A DNA stretch of 64,000 nucleotides from Saccharopolyspora erythraea (GTDB lineage Bacteria > Actinomycetota > Actinomycetes > Mycobacteriales > Pseudonocardiaceae): positions 682,001-746,000 of the forward strand of contig NZ_CP054839.1 in assembly GCF_018141105.1 (NCBI RefSeq). Reading direction: 5' to 3'. Position 1 is the first letter of the stretch. Each line of letters starts with the position of its first letter. Shown in pieces: positions 1 through 8,393 of this stretch. Under the pieces are notes generated by a model that was not told the DNA's origin, made no database searches, and worked only from the letters and a program-made list of their open reading frames with translations. The position numbers and the translations under genes are program-made.

Positions 1-2
1 CC

Positions 3-950
3 GCGCTCTACGCGGAGCGGATCGACTTCCGGGCCTCCGCGCAGGTCGCGGCCCCCGCGCGGCGGCTGCACGAGCTGCTCGCCCCGGTGCACGGCCTGCC
101 GGTCGACTCGCACCAGGTGAGCCAGCGGCGCTTCGTCGACGAGTCGGTGTCGCGGGCCGACGTCGTGGTGTTCACCGGCGCCTACGACAACGCCGAGCAG
201 ATCCGGTCCCGCCTGCGCCCCGAGCAGCTCATGCTGTTCTTCGGACAGGGCGTCAACCCGTTCGTCGTCGCTGCCGGCGCGGACCTCGACCTCGCGGTGG
301 CCGACGCGGTCCGCATCCGGATGCTCAACTCCGGGCAGGACTGCTTCGGGCCGGACGTGTTCCTGGTCGACGCGGCGGAGGCGGACCGCTTCGTCGAGCT
401 GCTGGTGAAGCGGCTGGGCGAGCTGCGCTACGGCGACTACCGCGACCCCGACGCCGACTACGGGCCGCTGTTCTACGACAGCGCGCTGCAGAAGGCCACC
501 GAGTACCTGCGGCGCGACCACGAGCGGATCGTGTTCGGCGGCCGGGTGGACCTGCGCGACCGGCACCTGCACCCGACCGTGCTCGTGCGTCCGGCCGGCG
601 ACGAGCTGGTGGTCGAGGAGCTGTTCTCGCCGATCTTCAACGTCGTCGTGCACCACGACCGCGAGCAGCTGCGGGCGGTGCTGCGCACGCCGTTCGTCAC
701 CGATCGTGCGATGGCGGCGATGGTCTACGGCGACGACCCGGAGACGGTCGAGCTGCTGGCCAGGCGGCACCAGGTCTGCCTCGGCCGCACCATCCTCGAC
801 GCCGAGAACGGCAACCGCCCGTTCGGCGGGCACGGGATCGTGGCGAACTACGCGGCCCACGGCGGAAGGCGGGTCGCCGAACCGCTGCTGGTCTCCAAGG
901 CCGTCGCCGATCACCTGTCCGCCCCCTCCGACGTGATCGGTGGCCGGTGA
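3..950 (+). CDS. Aldehyde dehydrogenase family protein, 5' end outside window
   Basis: The open frame runs in from the left edge (codons in phase from base 3), so the N-terminus is missing. The visible 315 residues match the second half of the ALDH fold: a V-V-F-T-G stretch at the end of the cofactor domain, the nucleophile region N-S-G-Q-D-C, and a C-terminal R-P-F-G-G-H-G motif. In ordinary ALDHs a catalytic Glu sits in E-L-G-G-K; here the matching stretch reads L-F-F-G-Q-G-V-N-P, so that Glu is absent. CoA-acylating ALDHs also lack it, so this enzyme may release a thioester rather than an acid (inference). The stop overlaps the GTG of the next gene by 4 bases, which indicates one operon. 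The fold is well supported; the reaction is not known. Confidence 0.8.
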   Translation, partial: ALYAERIDFRASAQVAAPARRLHELLAPVHGLPVDSHQVSQRRFVDESVSRADVVVFTGAYDNAEQIRSRLRPEQLMLFFGQGVNPFVVAAGADLDLAVADAVRIRMLNSGQDCFGPDVFLVDAAEADRFVELLVKRLGELRYGDYRDPDADYGPLFYDSALQKATEYLRRDHERIVFGGRVDLRDRHLHPTVLVRPAGDELVVEELFSPIFNVVVHHDREQLRAVLRTPFVTDRAMAAMVYGDDPETVELLARRHQVCLGRTILDAENGNRPFGGHGIVANYAAHGGRRVAEPLLVSKAVADHLSAPSDVIGGR

Positions 951-2629
951 CCGTGGAGAGCTTCCCCAACGCCTGGCACGCCGTCGTGGACCACCTGCGC
1001 GACGCCGGTGTCTCCGTCCTGTTCGGACTGCCCGGCGACGACCTCGAAGCGCTTTGCGCGCTGGAGAAGGCAGGCATGCGCATGGTGCTGTGCCGGGACC
1101 AGCGCAACGCGGTGTGCATGGCCGCCGGCTACGCGATCCAGTCCGGGCGGCCCGGGGTGTGCGTGGTGGGCAAGGGACCGGCGACGGCGAACGCGGTCGG
1201 CGGACTGCTCGAGGCGCGCAGCGCCGGCGCGCCGGTGGTGGTGCTGGCCGGAGGCACGGCGGCCGACCGCCGGGGTAGCGGAGCGTTCCAGGAGCTGGAG
1301 CAGATCCCGCTGGTGACGCCGGTCGTGAAGTGGGCGCACCGGATCGACCACGCCGACCGGGTGGTGCCCGCGGTGGAGAAGGCGTTCCTGCTCGCGGGGT
1401 CCGGTGCCCCGGGCCCGGTGTACCTGGAGATCCCGGACCACCTGGCACACGTGCCGGTCAGCCGGTTCCGGGCTTGGTCGCCGCCTGCTCTGGTCGGAGC
1501 GACCGCGGTGTCCGGCACCGGGCCGGCCGTCGCCGCGCTGGAGGCGAGCCGGCGTCCGATCCTGCTGGTGGGCGGCGGAATGCGGCACCGCAACGGAGAC
1601 GGGGTGCTGGAGTCCTTCGCCGACACCGCCGGTGCGGCCGTGTTCAGCACCGCGTCCGGTCGCGGCACCGCGTCGGAGGACCACCCGCTGTTCTGCGGGC
1701 TCGCCGGGCTCTACTGCCCGGAGGCCGCCGCCGAGCTGTGGCGCACCACGGACCTGGTGGTCGCGGTGGGCACCGCGCTGGAGGAGACCGCCACCTACGG
1801 CTGGGACGGGGCCATCGGCGCCGAAACCCCTGTCGTGCAGGTGAACTCCGACCCGGGCGGCCTGTCCACCGAGTACGGCGGCCTCCGAGTGGTGGGCGAC
1901 GGCGCCGACGTGCTGCGCGCATGGACCCGTGCGCTCGCTTCGAAGCCGCGGGACGAGTCGTGGCCGGCCGCTATCGAGCGGTGCCGCGCCGACGTGCGGG
2001 CGCAGGCCGAGGACCGGCTGGCGCGGATGACGGCGGGCGACGGCCTGCACGTGGCCGAGGTGCTGGCGGCTATCGACGCGGTGGCGCCGCCGTCCCGGAT
2101 CCTGGTGCAGGAGAACGGCCTCCAGGACATGTGGTCGTACTTCTACCCGTACCACGTGTGCCGCACGCGTGGCGGCAGCCTGGTCCCCTCGGAGCAGACG
2201 ACGCTCGGCTTCGGCGCGGCCGCCGCCGCGGGAGCCAGGCTCGCCGCGCCGGACCGCCCGGTCATCGCCTTCGTCGGCGACGGCGCGTTCGCCACCGTCC
2301 GCTCCGAGCTGTCAGCCCTGCGCCGCGAGGGCGTCGGCGTGGTCTACGTGGTGTTGCGCAACGGCGGCTACGGCTGGCTGCACGCGCAGGTCACCAGCCG
2401 GGGCCTGGACCACCGGCTGCACCCCTTCGCCGCCGACGAGGAGGAGCAGCCGGAAGGCGCGGTCGTCCGGGAGAAGTCGCAGCTCGAGGACGCGCTGCGG
2501 GACGCACTGGCGACCTGCGAGCACGGCGGCGGGCCGGCGATCGTCCACATCGACGTCCAGCTCACCGACACCCCGCCCGGCATCACCGGACTCGACGGAG
2601 ATTTCCCCGGCCATGCCAACGAGATCTGA
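947..2629 (+). CDS. Thiamine-diphosphate-dependent enzyme (acetolactate synthase-like)
   Basis: The 560-residue protein has the three-domain layout of ThDP decarboxylases/ligases. The Pyr domain starts with L-F-G-L-P-G-D, and the PP domain carries G-D-G-A-F followed by L-R-N-G-G-Y-G, the Mg-ThDP binding motif. The residue that activates the cofactor, normally Glu in R-H-E-Q, appears as Asp51 in C-R-D-Q-R-N-A. Members of this family decarboxylate 2-oxoacids and often add the two-carbon unit to an acceptor; the substrate here is unknown. The GTG start overlaps the upstream ALDH stop. The 3' end overlaps the next gene by 17 bases, so the set is probably translated together. Confidence 0.85.
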   Translation: MTVESFPNAWHAVVDHLRDAGVSVLFGLPGDDLEALCALEKAGMRMVLCRDQRNAVCMAAGYAIQSGRPGVCVVGKGPATANAVGGLLEARSAGAPVVVLAGGTAADRRGSGAFQELEQIPLVTPVVKWAHRIDHADRVVPAVEKAFLLAGSGAPGPVYLEIPDHLAHVPVSRFRAWSPPALVGATAVSGTGPAVAALEASRRPILLVGGGMRHRNGDGVLESFADTAGAAVFSTASGRGTASEDHPLFCGLAGLYCPEAAAELWRTTDLVVAVGTALEETATYGWDGAIGAETPVVQVNSDPGGLSTEYGGLRVVGDGADVLRAWTRALASKPRDESWPAAIERCRADVRAQAEDRLARMTAGDGLHVAEVLAAIDAVAPPSRILVQENGLQDMWSYFYPYHVCRTRGGSLVPSEQTTLGFGAAAAAGARLAAPDRPVIAFVGDGAFATVRSELSALRREGVGVVYVVLRNGGYGWLHAQVTSRGLDHRLHPFAADEEEQPEGAVVREKSQLEDALRDALATCEHGGGPAIVHIDVQLTDTPPGITGLDGDFPGHANEI

Positions 2630-3170
2630 CACGGTCCTGGTCGGCACGACCGCACCGGTGCGAAGCGCGGACGCGCGGGTCGTCGGCGGTTGGGAGTCGA
2701 CCACGGCGGCGGTCACCGCGACGCTGGAGGCCGCGATCGGCACGCTGCCCGACGACGTCGGCGCGTCCGTTCCGGTGCTGGTGCTTGCCGACACCTACAG
2801 CCGGTGGGCTGCCCGGCGCTTCGCCCGCCGCTGCGCCGACCCCGCGCGGCGGTTGCGCCCGTCGGACTCGACGGGCCTGGAAACCTCCGAGTTGCTCAGG
2901 AAGTTCGCCATCGCCAGCGGCTGGCGCGGTCCCTGCTACCTGCTGGCGGGTTCGGACGCGGCGGAGGTCCTGGAAACGGGCCGCGCGTTCGCCGCGACCG
3001 GTCCGGTGGTGCTGTGCGAAGTGGCGCCGCTGGACACCGACGCCCTCGACGACCCGGGTTGCACGGTCACCGCGATGGTGCTGACCGATGCGGACTCGGT
3101 GCCCGACATCCCGCACGCGCCACCCGGCGCACTCCTGGCCGCCGCCGGCTCGGTGGGTGGTCGGGGATGA
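2613..3170 (+). CDS. Small degenerate ketosynthase-like protein
   Basis: This 185-residue protein begins at the ATG inside the end of the ThDP gene and ends overlapping the ATG of the ketosynthase. It has no clear family name. The segment around residues 115-145 (C-Y-L-L-A-G-S-D-A-A-E then T-G-P-V-V-L) aligns by eye with the nucleophile segment of the next gene (H-A-C-A-S-A-A-F then T-G-T-A-V-V). The active-site Cys position is occupied by Ala. I therefore read it as an isolated, inactive N-terminal half of a thiolase fold, possibly a partner or chain-length-factor-like subunit. This is inference from a hand alignment; it could instead be an unrelated small protein. Confidence 0.55.
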   Translation: MPTRSDTVLVGTTAPVRSADARVVGGWESTTAAVTATLEAAIGTLPDDVGASVPVLVLADTYSRWAARRFARRCADPARRLRPSDSTGLETSELLRKFAIASGWRGPCYLLAGSDAAEVLETGRAFAATGPVVLCEVAPLDTDALDDPGCTVTAMVLTDADSVPDIPHAPPGALLAAAGSVGGRG

Positions 3171-4276
3171 CGGACGCGGTGATCACCGGGCTCGGCCTGG
3201 TCACGCCGTTCGGCCCGGGCGCGGACGCGTTCTGGGACGCCCTGCGCGCCGGCCGCTGCGCACTCGCTCCGCCCGCGCGCTTCGACCCGCCGTCCGAGCA
3301 CGGCGAACCGGTCGGCGAAGTACCGCCGGACGCGGTCACCGGCGTGCCGCGCAAGCAGGCGTACCTCACCGCCGCGCTGTCGGAGGCGCTTGAGTCGGCG
3401 GGATTGGCGGGGCTGCCCGACGACGCGCTGCTCGTGCTGGTCGGCCAGGCCCCGTGGGAGCCGGGCGATGACCCGGACTGGCACGAGTTCGTGGGTCCGG
3501 CGCAACCGCGCGCGACGCGCACGGCGTACTTGACGCACGCGTGCGCTTCAGCCGCGTTCGGCATCGCCTTCGCCCGGGACGCCATCCGGGCGGGACTCAC
3601 CGGAACCGCCGTCGTCGCGGGCGGCTCCGCGCTCAACCGCTACGAGTACGCCAGCCTGCAGGCGGTCCGCGCGATCAGCCGGTCGGCCGCGCGCCCGTTC
3701 GACCGCGAGCGGTCGGGCATCAGCATCGGCGAAGGCGGCGGAGCCGTCGTTCTCGAGGACGCGAGCCGCGCGGCGTCGCGGGGAGCCGCGACGGACGTGC
3801 TGGTCGCCGGAGCGTGCCGGCGGGTCGGTGCGGGCAAGTCGGCGGCCTCGGACACCGGCCTGATCGAGGAGTGCGTCCGCGAGGCCCTCGCCGACGCCGG
3901 GATGGACCGGCTCGACCACGTGCACGCGCACGCGACCGGGACACCGCAGGGCGACCAGGCCGAGCTGGCCGCGCTGGAAGCCGTCGCCGCCGCGCTCGGC
4001 CGCGACGACCTGCCGGTCAGCTCGCACAAGGGCGCGATCGGCCACCTGCTGCACGTCTCGTGCCTGCCTGCCGTCGTCGCGGCCGTCAAGGCGTTGCGCA
4101 CCGGGGAGACGCCCCCCACCGCGGGGCTGACCGACCCCGAACCCACCAAGCGGCTGCGGCTCGCGCCCGGCCGCATCCCGGTCGACGAGCCGGCCACCGC
4201 GGCCGTGACCAGCTTCGGCTTCGGGAGCAACAACAGCACCGTCGTCCTCGCCCGGCGTCGCGACACCCCGGGCTGA
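3167..4276 (+). CDS. Beta-ketoacyl synthase (KAS II-like)
   Basis: The 369-residue condensing enzyme has a complete triad: Cys126 in H-A-C-A-S, His255 in H-A-T-G-T and His293 in G-H-L-L, with Lys288 just before. The start V-I-T-G-L-G-L-V-T-P-F-G and the end F-G-F-G-S-N-N are typical of KAS II and type II PKS KS subunits. It is about 40 residues shorter than FabF. The family performs decarboxylative Claisen condensation of malonyl-ACP with an acyl enzyme. No acyl carrier protein, acyltransferase or ketoreductase is visible beside it, which argues against ordinary fatty acid synthesis. The ATG overlaps the stop of the upstream small gene. Confidence 0.88.
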   Translation: MTDAVITGLGLVTPFGPGADAFWDALRAGRCALAPPARFDPPSEHGEPVGEVPPDAVTGVPRKQAYLTAALSEALESAGLAGLPDDALLVLVGQAPWEPGDDPDWHEFVGPAQPRATRTAYLTHACASAAFGIAFARDAIRAGLTGTAVVAGGSALNRYEYASLQAVRAISRSAARPFDRERSGISIGEGGGAVVLEDASRAASRGAATDVLVAGACRRVGAGKSAASDTGLIEECVREALADAGMDRLDHVHAHATGTPQGDQAELAALEAVAAALGRDDLPVSSHKGAIGHLLHVSCLPAVVAAVKALRTGETPPTAGLTDPEPTKRLRLAPGRIPVDEPATAAVTSFGFGSNNSTVVLARRRDTPG

Positions 4277-4326
4277 CCACCGGCGGACGCCGAACCCACC
4301 CGAACCGACCCGATTGGACGACCGAC

Positions 4327-5070
4327 ATGGTGAAGTCCCTGCGCCGCTGGATCGACGAGGACGTCAAACCGTTCCGCGACGAACCGGTCAGGTGGCTGTC
4401 GGAGCAGTACTTCTTCCGCGACCCGCTGCGCCCGGTCCACGCCGACCCGGACCTGTTCCTCTCACCCGCCGACGGGGTGATCCTCTACCAGGACGTCCTC
4501 GACCCGGACGAGCCGGTCGTCGACATCAAGGGCTGCCCGCACACGATCCGCGAAGCCCTGCGCGACGACTCCTACGCCGAGCGCAGCCTGGTGATCGGCA
4601 TCTTCATGTCCTTCTACGACGTGCACGTCAACCGGGTGCCCTACTCCGGCCGCCTGTCCTACCGCGAGCTGGCCCCCATCGACACCTTCAACCTGCCGAT
4701 GCTCGACGTGGAGCACGAGCTGCTCGACGAGCTGCGTATCCCGGCGGGCGGTTCGGAGTACCTGCGGCACAACCAGCGCGTGGTGAACCGCATCGACGTC
4801 GGTGCGCTGCACCTGTCGTACTACGTCCTGCAGATCGCCGACTACGACGTCAACCGCATCACCCCGTTCGTGCTCGGCCAGCAGCAGGCGGTGCAGCAGG
4901 GCACCCGGTTCTCCCAGATCCGGTTCGGCTCGCAGGTCGACCTGATCATCCCGCTCTCCGGCACGCACGACCTCGTCCCGCTGTGCCTGCCGGGCGGGCA
5001 CGTCGAGGCAGGAGTCGACGCGCTCGTGCGGATCGCCCCGAAGCAACCCGGAAAGGAACAGTCGCGATGA
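4327..5070 (+). CDS. Phosphatidylserine decarboxylase-like pyruvoyl enzyme
   Basis: The 247-residue protein has the catalytic set of the PSD family: Asp49 in S-P-A-D-G, His100 in Y-D-V-H-V-N-R, and a self-cleavage site R-F-G-S-Q where Ser202 should become the pyruvoyl group. No membrane-spanning N-terminus is seen, and the usual phosphatidylserine synthase neighbour is absent. It sits inside a run of apparent biosynthetic enzymes. It may therefore decarboxylate a free or carrier-bound amino acid rather than a phospholipid, as some soluble PSD homologues do (inference). A 50-base gap separates it from the ketosynthase. Its 3' end overlaps the next gene by 4 bases. Confidence 0.85.
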   Translation: MVKSLRRWIDEDVKPFRDEPVRWLSEQYFFRDPLRPVHADPDLFLSPADGVILYQDVLDPDEPVVDIKGCPHTIREALRDDSYAERSLVIGIFMSFYDVHVNRVPYSGRLSYRELAPIDTFNLPMLDVEHELLDELRIPAGGSEYLRHNQRVVNRIDVGALHLSYYVLQIADYDVNRITPFVLGQQQAVQQGTRFSQIRFGSQVDLIIPLSGTHDLVPLCLPGGHVEAGVDALVRIAPKQPGKEQSR

Positions 5071-6011
5071 CCATGAGCACCGCCGTGCAGCGCCCGCGCA
5101 ACCCGACGCAGTTCGAGGGGCCCGCGTTCCTGCTGAACGCGCCCTTCTCGTTCTCCACCGAGGTCGCCAACAACATCTGGATGGAGGAGATCGACGAGGA
5201 GGAGCGCCGGCCCGACTACCGCAGGGCGATGGCGCAGTTCCTCACGCTGTACCGGTTCCTGGCGGCCGAGGGCATGGTCTACCTGCTGCCCACGCCGCGG
5301 CCGGACGGCCTCCAGGACCTCGTGTTCACCGCGAACCTCGGCATCGTGCTGGAGCACCTGCCCGCGCGCGACACCGTGGTCGTCTCCAACTTCACCTCGC
5401 CGCCGCGCGCCGGTGAGACCGGGGTGGGGGTGCGCTTCTTCGAGTCCATGGGTTACCGCGTCGTGGTACCCGAGACGAAGTTCGAGGGGGAGGCCGAGCT
5501 CAAGCACCTCCACGACGACGTCTACGTCGGCGGGTACGGGATCCGCTCGCAGCGCGAGACCTACGAGTGGATGGAACGCACCTTCGACATGACCGTGGTG
5601 CCGCTGGCGCAGCGCGACCCCCACCTCTACCACCTGGACTGCGCGGTATTCCCGATCACGCGCGAGCAGACGCTGGTGTGCACCGGCGTGCTGGAGCAGG
5701 AGGAGCTGCGCCTGCTGGAGAAGCACACCGAGGTCGTCGACGTCTCGGTGGACGCGGCCTACACCGGGCTGTGCAACTCGGTCCGGCTCAACAACCTGAT
5801 CCTCAACGCCTCGCACGTCCACGAGCTGTCGGCGGGCAGCGAGGAGTACCGGCAGGAGATCGCGAAGAACCGCGAGCTGGAGGACGTCGCCACCCGGCTG
5901 GGCTTCGAGATCGCGCTGGTCAACCTGAGCGAGTACCACAAGAGCGGGGCGCTGCTCTCGTGCATGGTGATGCACCTGAACCGGCACTCCTACCGGTACC
6001 GGCTGCTCTGA
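5067..6011 (+). CDS. Guanidino-group-modifying enzyme (arginine dihydrolase/DDAH-like)
   Basis: The 314-residue protein follows the pattern of the dimethylarginine dimethylaminohydrolase / arginine dihydrolase branch: D-L-V-F-T-A-N near residue 87, V-G-G-Y-G-I-R-S near 156, Y-H-L-D with His189 and Asp191, and a nucleophilic Cys299 in A-L-L-S-C-M near the C-terminus. Enzymes of this family attack a guanidine carbon and release ammonia, an amine or citrulline/ornithine. An amidinotransferase role cannot be excluded. It is the last gene of the left-edge operon (ATGA overlap). Its presence suggests that the pathway handles arginine or an arginine-derived group. Confidence 0.82.
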   Translation: MTMSTAVQRPRNPTQFEGPAFLLNAPFSFSTEVANNIWMEEIDEEERRPDYRRAMAQFLTLYRFLAAEGMVYLLPTPRPDGLQDLVFTANLGIVLEHLPARDTVVVSNFTSPPRAGETGVGVRFFESMGYRVVVPETKFEGEAELKHLHDDVYVGGYGIRSQRETYEWMERTFDMTVVPLAQRDPHLYHLDCAVFPITREQTLVCTGVLEQEELRLLEKHTEVVDVSVDAAYTGLCNSVRLNNLILNASHVHELSAGSEEYRQEIAKNRELEDVATRLGFEIALVNLSEYHKSGALLSCMVMHLNRHSYRYRLL

Positions 6012-6041
6012 GACGCGGACGGGGCCGGGGCGGGCCGCCGC

Positions 6042-6329
6042 TCAGCCGTCGAGTCCCGACAGCCCCTTCCACGCCCCGCGTGCCCCGCGGCGGGACGCCG
6101 AGCGCTGCCATCGGAAGACCCCGTAGCCGACGACGCCCAGCCCGCAGCCGACGGCGCTGGTCCAGAACTGGATGCCGCCGGGGGCCATGACGGCGAACAC
6201 GACCGCTCCCGCGCACCAGAGCACGGTGCCTGCCAGCACCACCGGCGTCGGCTCGGCGAGCCTGGGCGGCAGGGCGGGCACGTGCCGGTGCCCGAACGCG
6301 GTGGGGGCGGATTCGCTGTCGTCTACCAC
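6042..6329 (-). CDS. DUF2530 membrane protein
   Basis: A 95-residue protein with two predicted membrane segments (about residues 30-50 and 56-72) and a basic C-terminus rich in Arg. It resembles the DUF2530 family, which in actinobacteria often lies divergently next to an NCS2 purine permease, as here. No biochemical role is known. It is divergent from the permease with only 50 bases between the start codons. Confidence 0.7.
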   Translation of the reverse strand: MVDDSESAPTAFGHRHVPALPPRLAEPTPVVLAGTVLWCAGAVVFAVMAPGGIQFWTSAVGCGLGVVGYGVFRWQRSASRRGARGAWKGLSGLDG

Positions 6330-6379
6330 GTCAGGCAGGCTACCTGGGTCACCAGCAAGAACGCCGGGGAAGCGGGTAG

Positions 6380-7840
6380 ATGAGCAGCACCACCAGACAG
6401 CCGGTACTGGACCGTTACTTCAAGATCACCGAGCGTGGTTCCAGCATCGCCCGCGAGGTGCGCGGCGGAGTGGTCACGTTCGTGACGGTCGCCTACATCA
6501 TCGTCCTGAACCCGCTGATCCTCGGCAGCTACTCGGCCGAGGACGCCACCGCCAAGCGCGACGTGCTCGGCAACATCCTGCCGGTGCCGCAGGTCGCCGC
6601 GGTGACCGCGCTGGTCGCGGGTGTGATGACCGTCCTGTTCGGCCTCATCGCGAACTACCCGTTCGCCATCGCCGCCGGGCTGGGCATCAACACCCTGCTG
6701 GCGGTCACCATCGCCCCGCAGGTCACCTGGCCGGAGGCGATGGGCCTGGTGGTGATCGACGGCATCATCATCCTGGTCCTGGTCGCCACCGGGTTCCGCA
6801 CGGCGGTGTTCAACGCGGTGCCGCCGGAGCTGAAGGCGGCCATCGCGGTCGGCATCGGCGTGTTCATCAGCTTCGTCGGCCTGGTCGACGCCGGTTTCGT
6901 GCGGCGGCTGCCGGACGAGGCCAACACCACGGTGCCGGTCGGTCTCGGCATCAACGGCTCCATCGCGTCGTGGCCGACGGCGGTGTTCGTGTTCGGGCTC
7001 GTGCTCACCGCGGTGCTGGTGGCGCGCAAGGTGCGCGGCGCGATCATGATCAGCGTCGCGGTCAGCACCGTGCTGTCCATCGTGATCGAGACGATCGTGC
7101 AGGCCGGACCGTCCAAGGGCGTCAACCTCCACGGCTGGAACCTCGGCTACCCGGCGCTGCCGGAGAAGGTGATCGACCTGCCCGACCTGTCGCTGGTCGG
7201 CGACGTCTCCTTCGGCGCCCTGACGCGGCTGCCCGCGCTGGCCGTGGCGATGCTGGTGTTCACGCTGGTGCTGGCGAACTTCTTCGACGCGATGGGCACC
7301 ATGACCGGCCTGGGCAAGGAGGGCAACCTCGCCGACTCGCAGGGCAACCTGCCCGGCATCGGCAAGGCGCTGGCGGTCGAGGGCGCGGGCGCGGTCGCCG
7401 GCGGCCTGGGCTCGGCCAGCTCGAACACGGTGTTCGTGGAGTCGGCCTCCGGCATCGCCGAGGGGGCGCGGACCGGCCTGGCCAACGTGGTCACCGGGCT
7501 GCTGTTCCTCGCCGCGATGTTCTTCACCCCGCTGTACCAGGTGATCCCGGTCGAGGCGGCCGCCCCGGCGCTGGTGGTGGTCGGCGCGATGATGATGAGC
7601 CAGATCCGCCAGATCGACCTGTCGGACTTCACGATCGCGCTGCCCGCGTTCCTGACGATCGTGGTCATGCCGTTCACCTACTCGATCGCCAACGGCATCG
7701 GCGCGGGCTTCATCAGCTACGTGGTGATGCAGCTCGCCACCGGGCGGGGGCGGAAGGTGCACCCGCTGATGTGGGTCGTGTCCGCGGCGTTCGTGCTGTA
7801 TTTCGTCGCCGGGCCGGTCAGTGATGCGTTCGGTGCCTGA
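6380..7840 (+). CDS. NCS2-family (AzgA-like) purine permease
   Basis: The 486-residue multi-spanning protein has the AzgA-type hallmarks F-V-T-V-A-Y-I-I-V-L-N-P near the N-terminus and N-F-F-D-A-M-G-T-M-T-G-L-G in the middle. Such transporters import guanine, hypoxanthine or adenine with protons. The ATG start follows a weak GGGGAAG ribosome site. Another NCS2 protein of the uracil/xanthine branch is encoded at 60478, so the strain has at least two purine/pyrimidine carriers in this region. Confidence 0.88.
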   Translation: MSSTTRQPVLDRYFKITERGSSIAREVRGGVVTFVTVAYIIVLNPLILGSYSAEDATAKRDVLGNILPVPQVAAVTALVAGVMTVLFGLIANYPFAIAAGLGINTLLAVTIAPQVTWPEAMGLVVIDGIIILVLVATGFRTAVFNAVPPELKAAIAVGIGVFISFVGLVDAGFVRRLPDEANTTVPVGLGINGSIASWPTAVFVFGLVLTAVLVARKVRGAIMISVAVSTVLSIVIETIVQAGPSKGVNLHGWNLGYPALPEKVIDLPDLSLVGDVSFGALTRLPALAVAMLVFTLVLANFFDAMGTMTGLGKEGNLADSQGNLPGIGKALAVEGAGAVAGGLGSASSNTVFVESASGIAEGARTGLANVVTGLLFLAAMFFTPLYQVIPVEAAAPALVVVGAMMMSQIRQIDLSDFTIALPAFLTIVVMPFTYSIANGIGAGFISYVVMQLATGRGRKVHPLMWVVSAAFVLYFVAGPVSDAFGA

Positions 7841-7914
7841 CCTGGAGGCCCGCTGCCGCTAGGCTCTTGCGAAATCGTGACCGTTCTGCACGGTTTCTGT
7901 CCGAATCGCCTAGA

Positions 7915-7929
7915 TAGTTTGGTAGACTA
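7915..7929. promoter_or_regulatory. Candidate MarR operator
   Basis: TAGTTT-GGT-AGACTA is a 15-base imperfect inverted repeat (5 of 6 pairs) that ends 5 bases before the GTG of the MarR gene. MarR repressors commonly bind such sites over their own promoter. The short distance suggests a leaderless transcript. Confidence 0.5.
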
Positions 7930-7934
7930 ACGAC

Positions 7935-8369
7935 GTGTCCGAGATTGCCGAGCGCGAGCGCACCCTGGCCAGCAGGCTGCGGGTCGCGGTCGTCCGCCTG
8001 AACCGCAGGCTCCGGGCGCAGAGCACCGGTTCTGCGATCACGCTCTCCCAGCTGTCGGCGCTGTTCTGCCTCAACAAGGTCGGCCCGATGACACCGGGCG
8101 AGCTCGCGGCCAAGGAGGGCGTGCAGCCGCCGTCGATGACCAGGGTGATCGCCGCCCTGGAGGACTCCGGGCTGGTGGTCCGGCGGGCCCACCCCACCGA
8201 CGGCAGGCAGGCCATCGTCGAGCTGACCGACGCGGGCAAGGCCCGCATCGACGAGGAGGTGTCGGCGCGCGAGCGCTGGCTGGACCTCCAGCTCGCCGAC
8301 CTCACCGAGGAGGAGCGCACCACCCTGTGCCGCGCCGCGGAGATCATCGACCGGCTGGCGAGCCGCTGA
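7935..8369 (+). CDS. MarR-family transcriptional regulator
   Basis: The 144-residue protein has the winged-helix layout of MarR: L-S-A-L-F-C-L in the first DNA-domain helix, P-P-S-M-T-R-V-I-A-A-L-E as recognition helix, and the wing R-R-A-H-P-T-D-G-R-Q. The GTG start lies directly behind a palindromic operator. It is followed after 24 bases by an MFS exporter, a common autoregulated efflux pair that responds to a small phenolic or drug ligand. The ligand is unknown. Confidence 0.9.
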   Translation: MSEIAERERTLASRLRVAVVRLNRRLRAQSTGSAITLSQLSALFCLNKVGPMTPGELAAKEGVQPPSMTRVIAALEDSGLVVRRAHPTDGRQAIVELTDAGKARIDEEVSARERWLDLQLADLTEEERTTLCRAAEIIDRLASR

Positions 8370-8393
8370 CCCCGAGGAGCTGACCGCGTAACA

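Noticed and set aside
3167-4276. Reading the ketosynthase as part of a standard type II polyketide or fatty acid cluster
   Set aside because: No acyl carrier protein, malonyltransferase, ketoreductase or cyclase is near it, and the partner protein is only a half domain.
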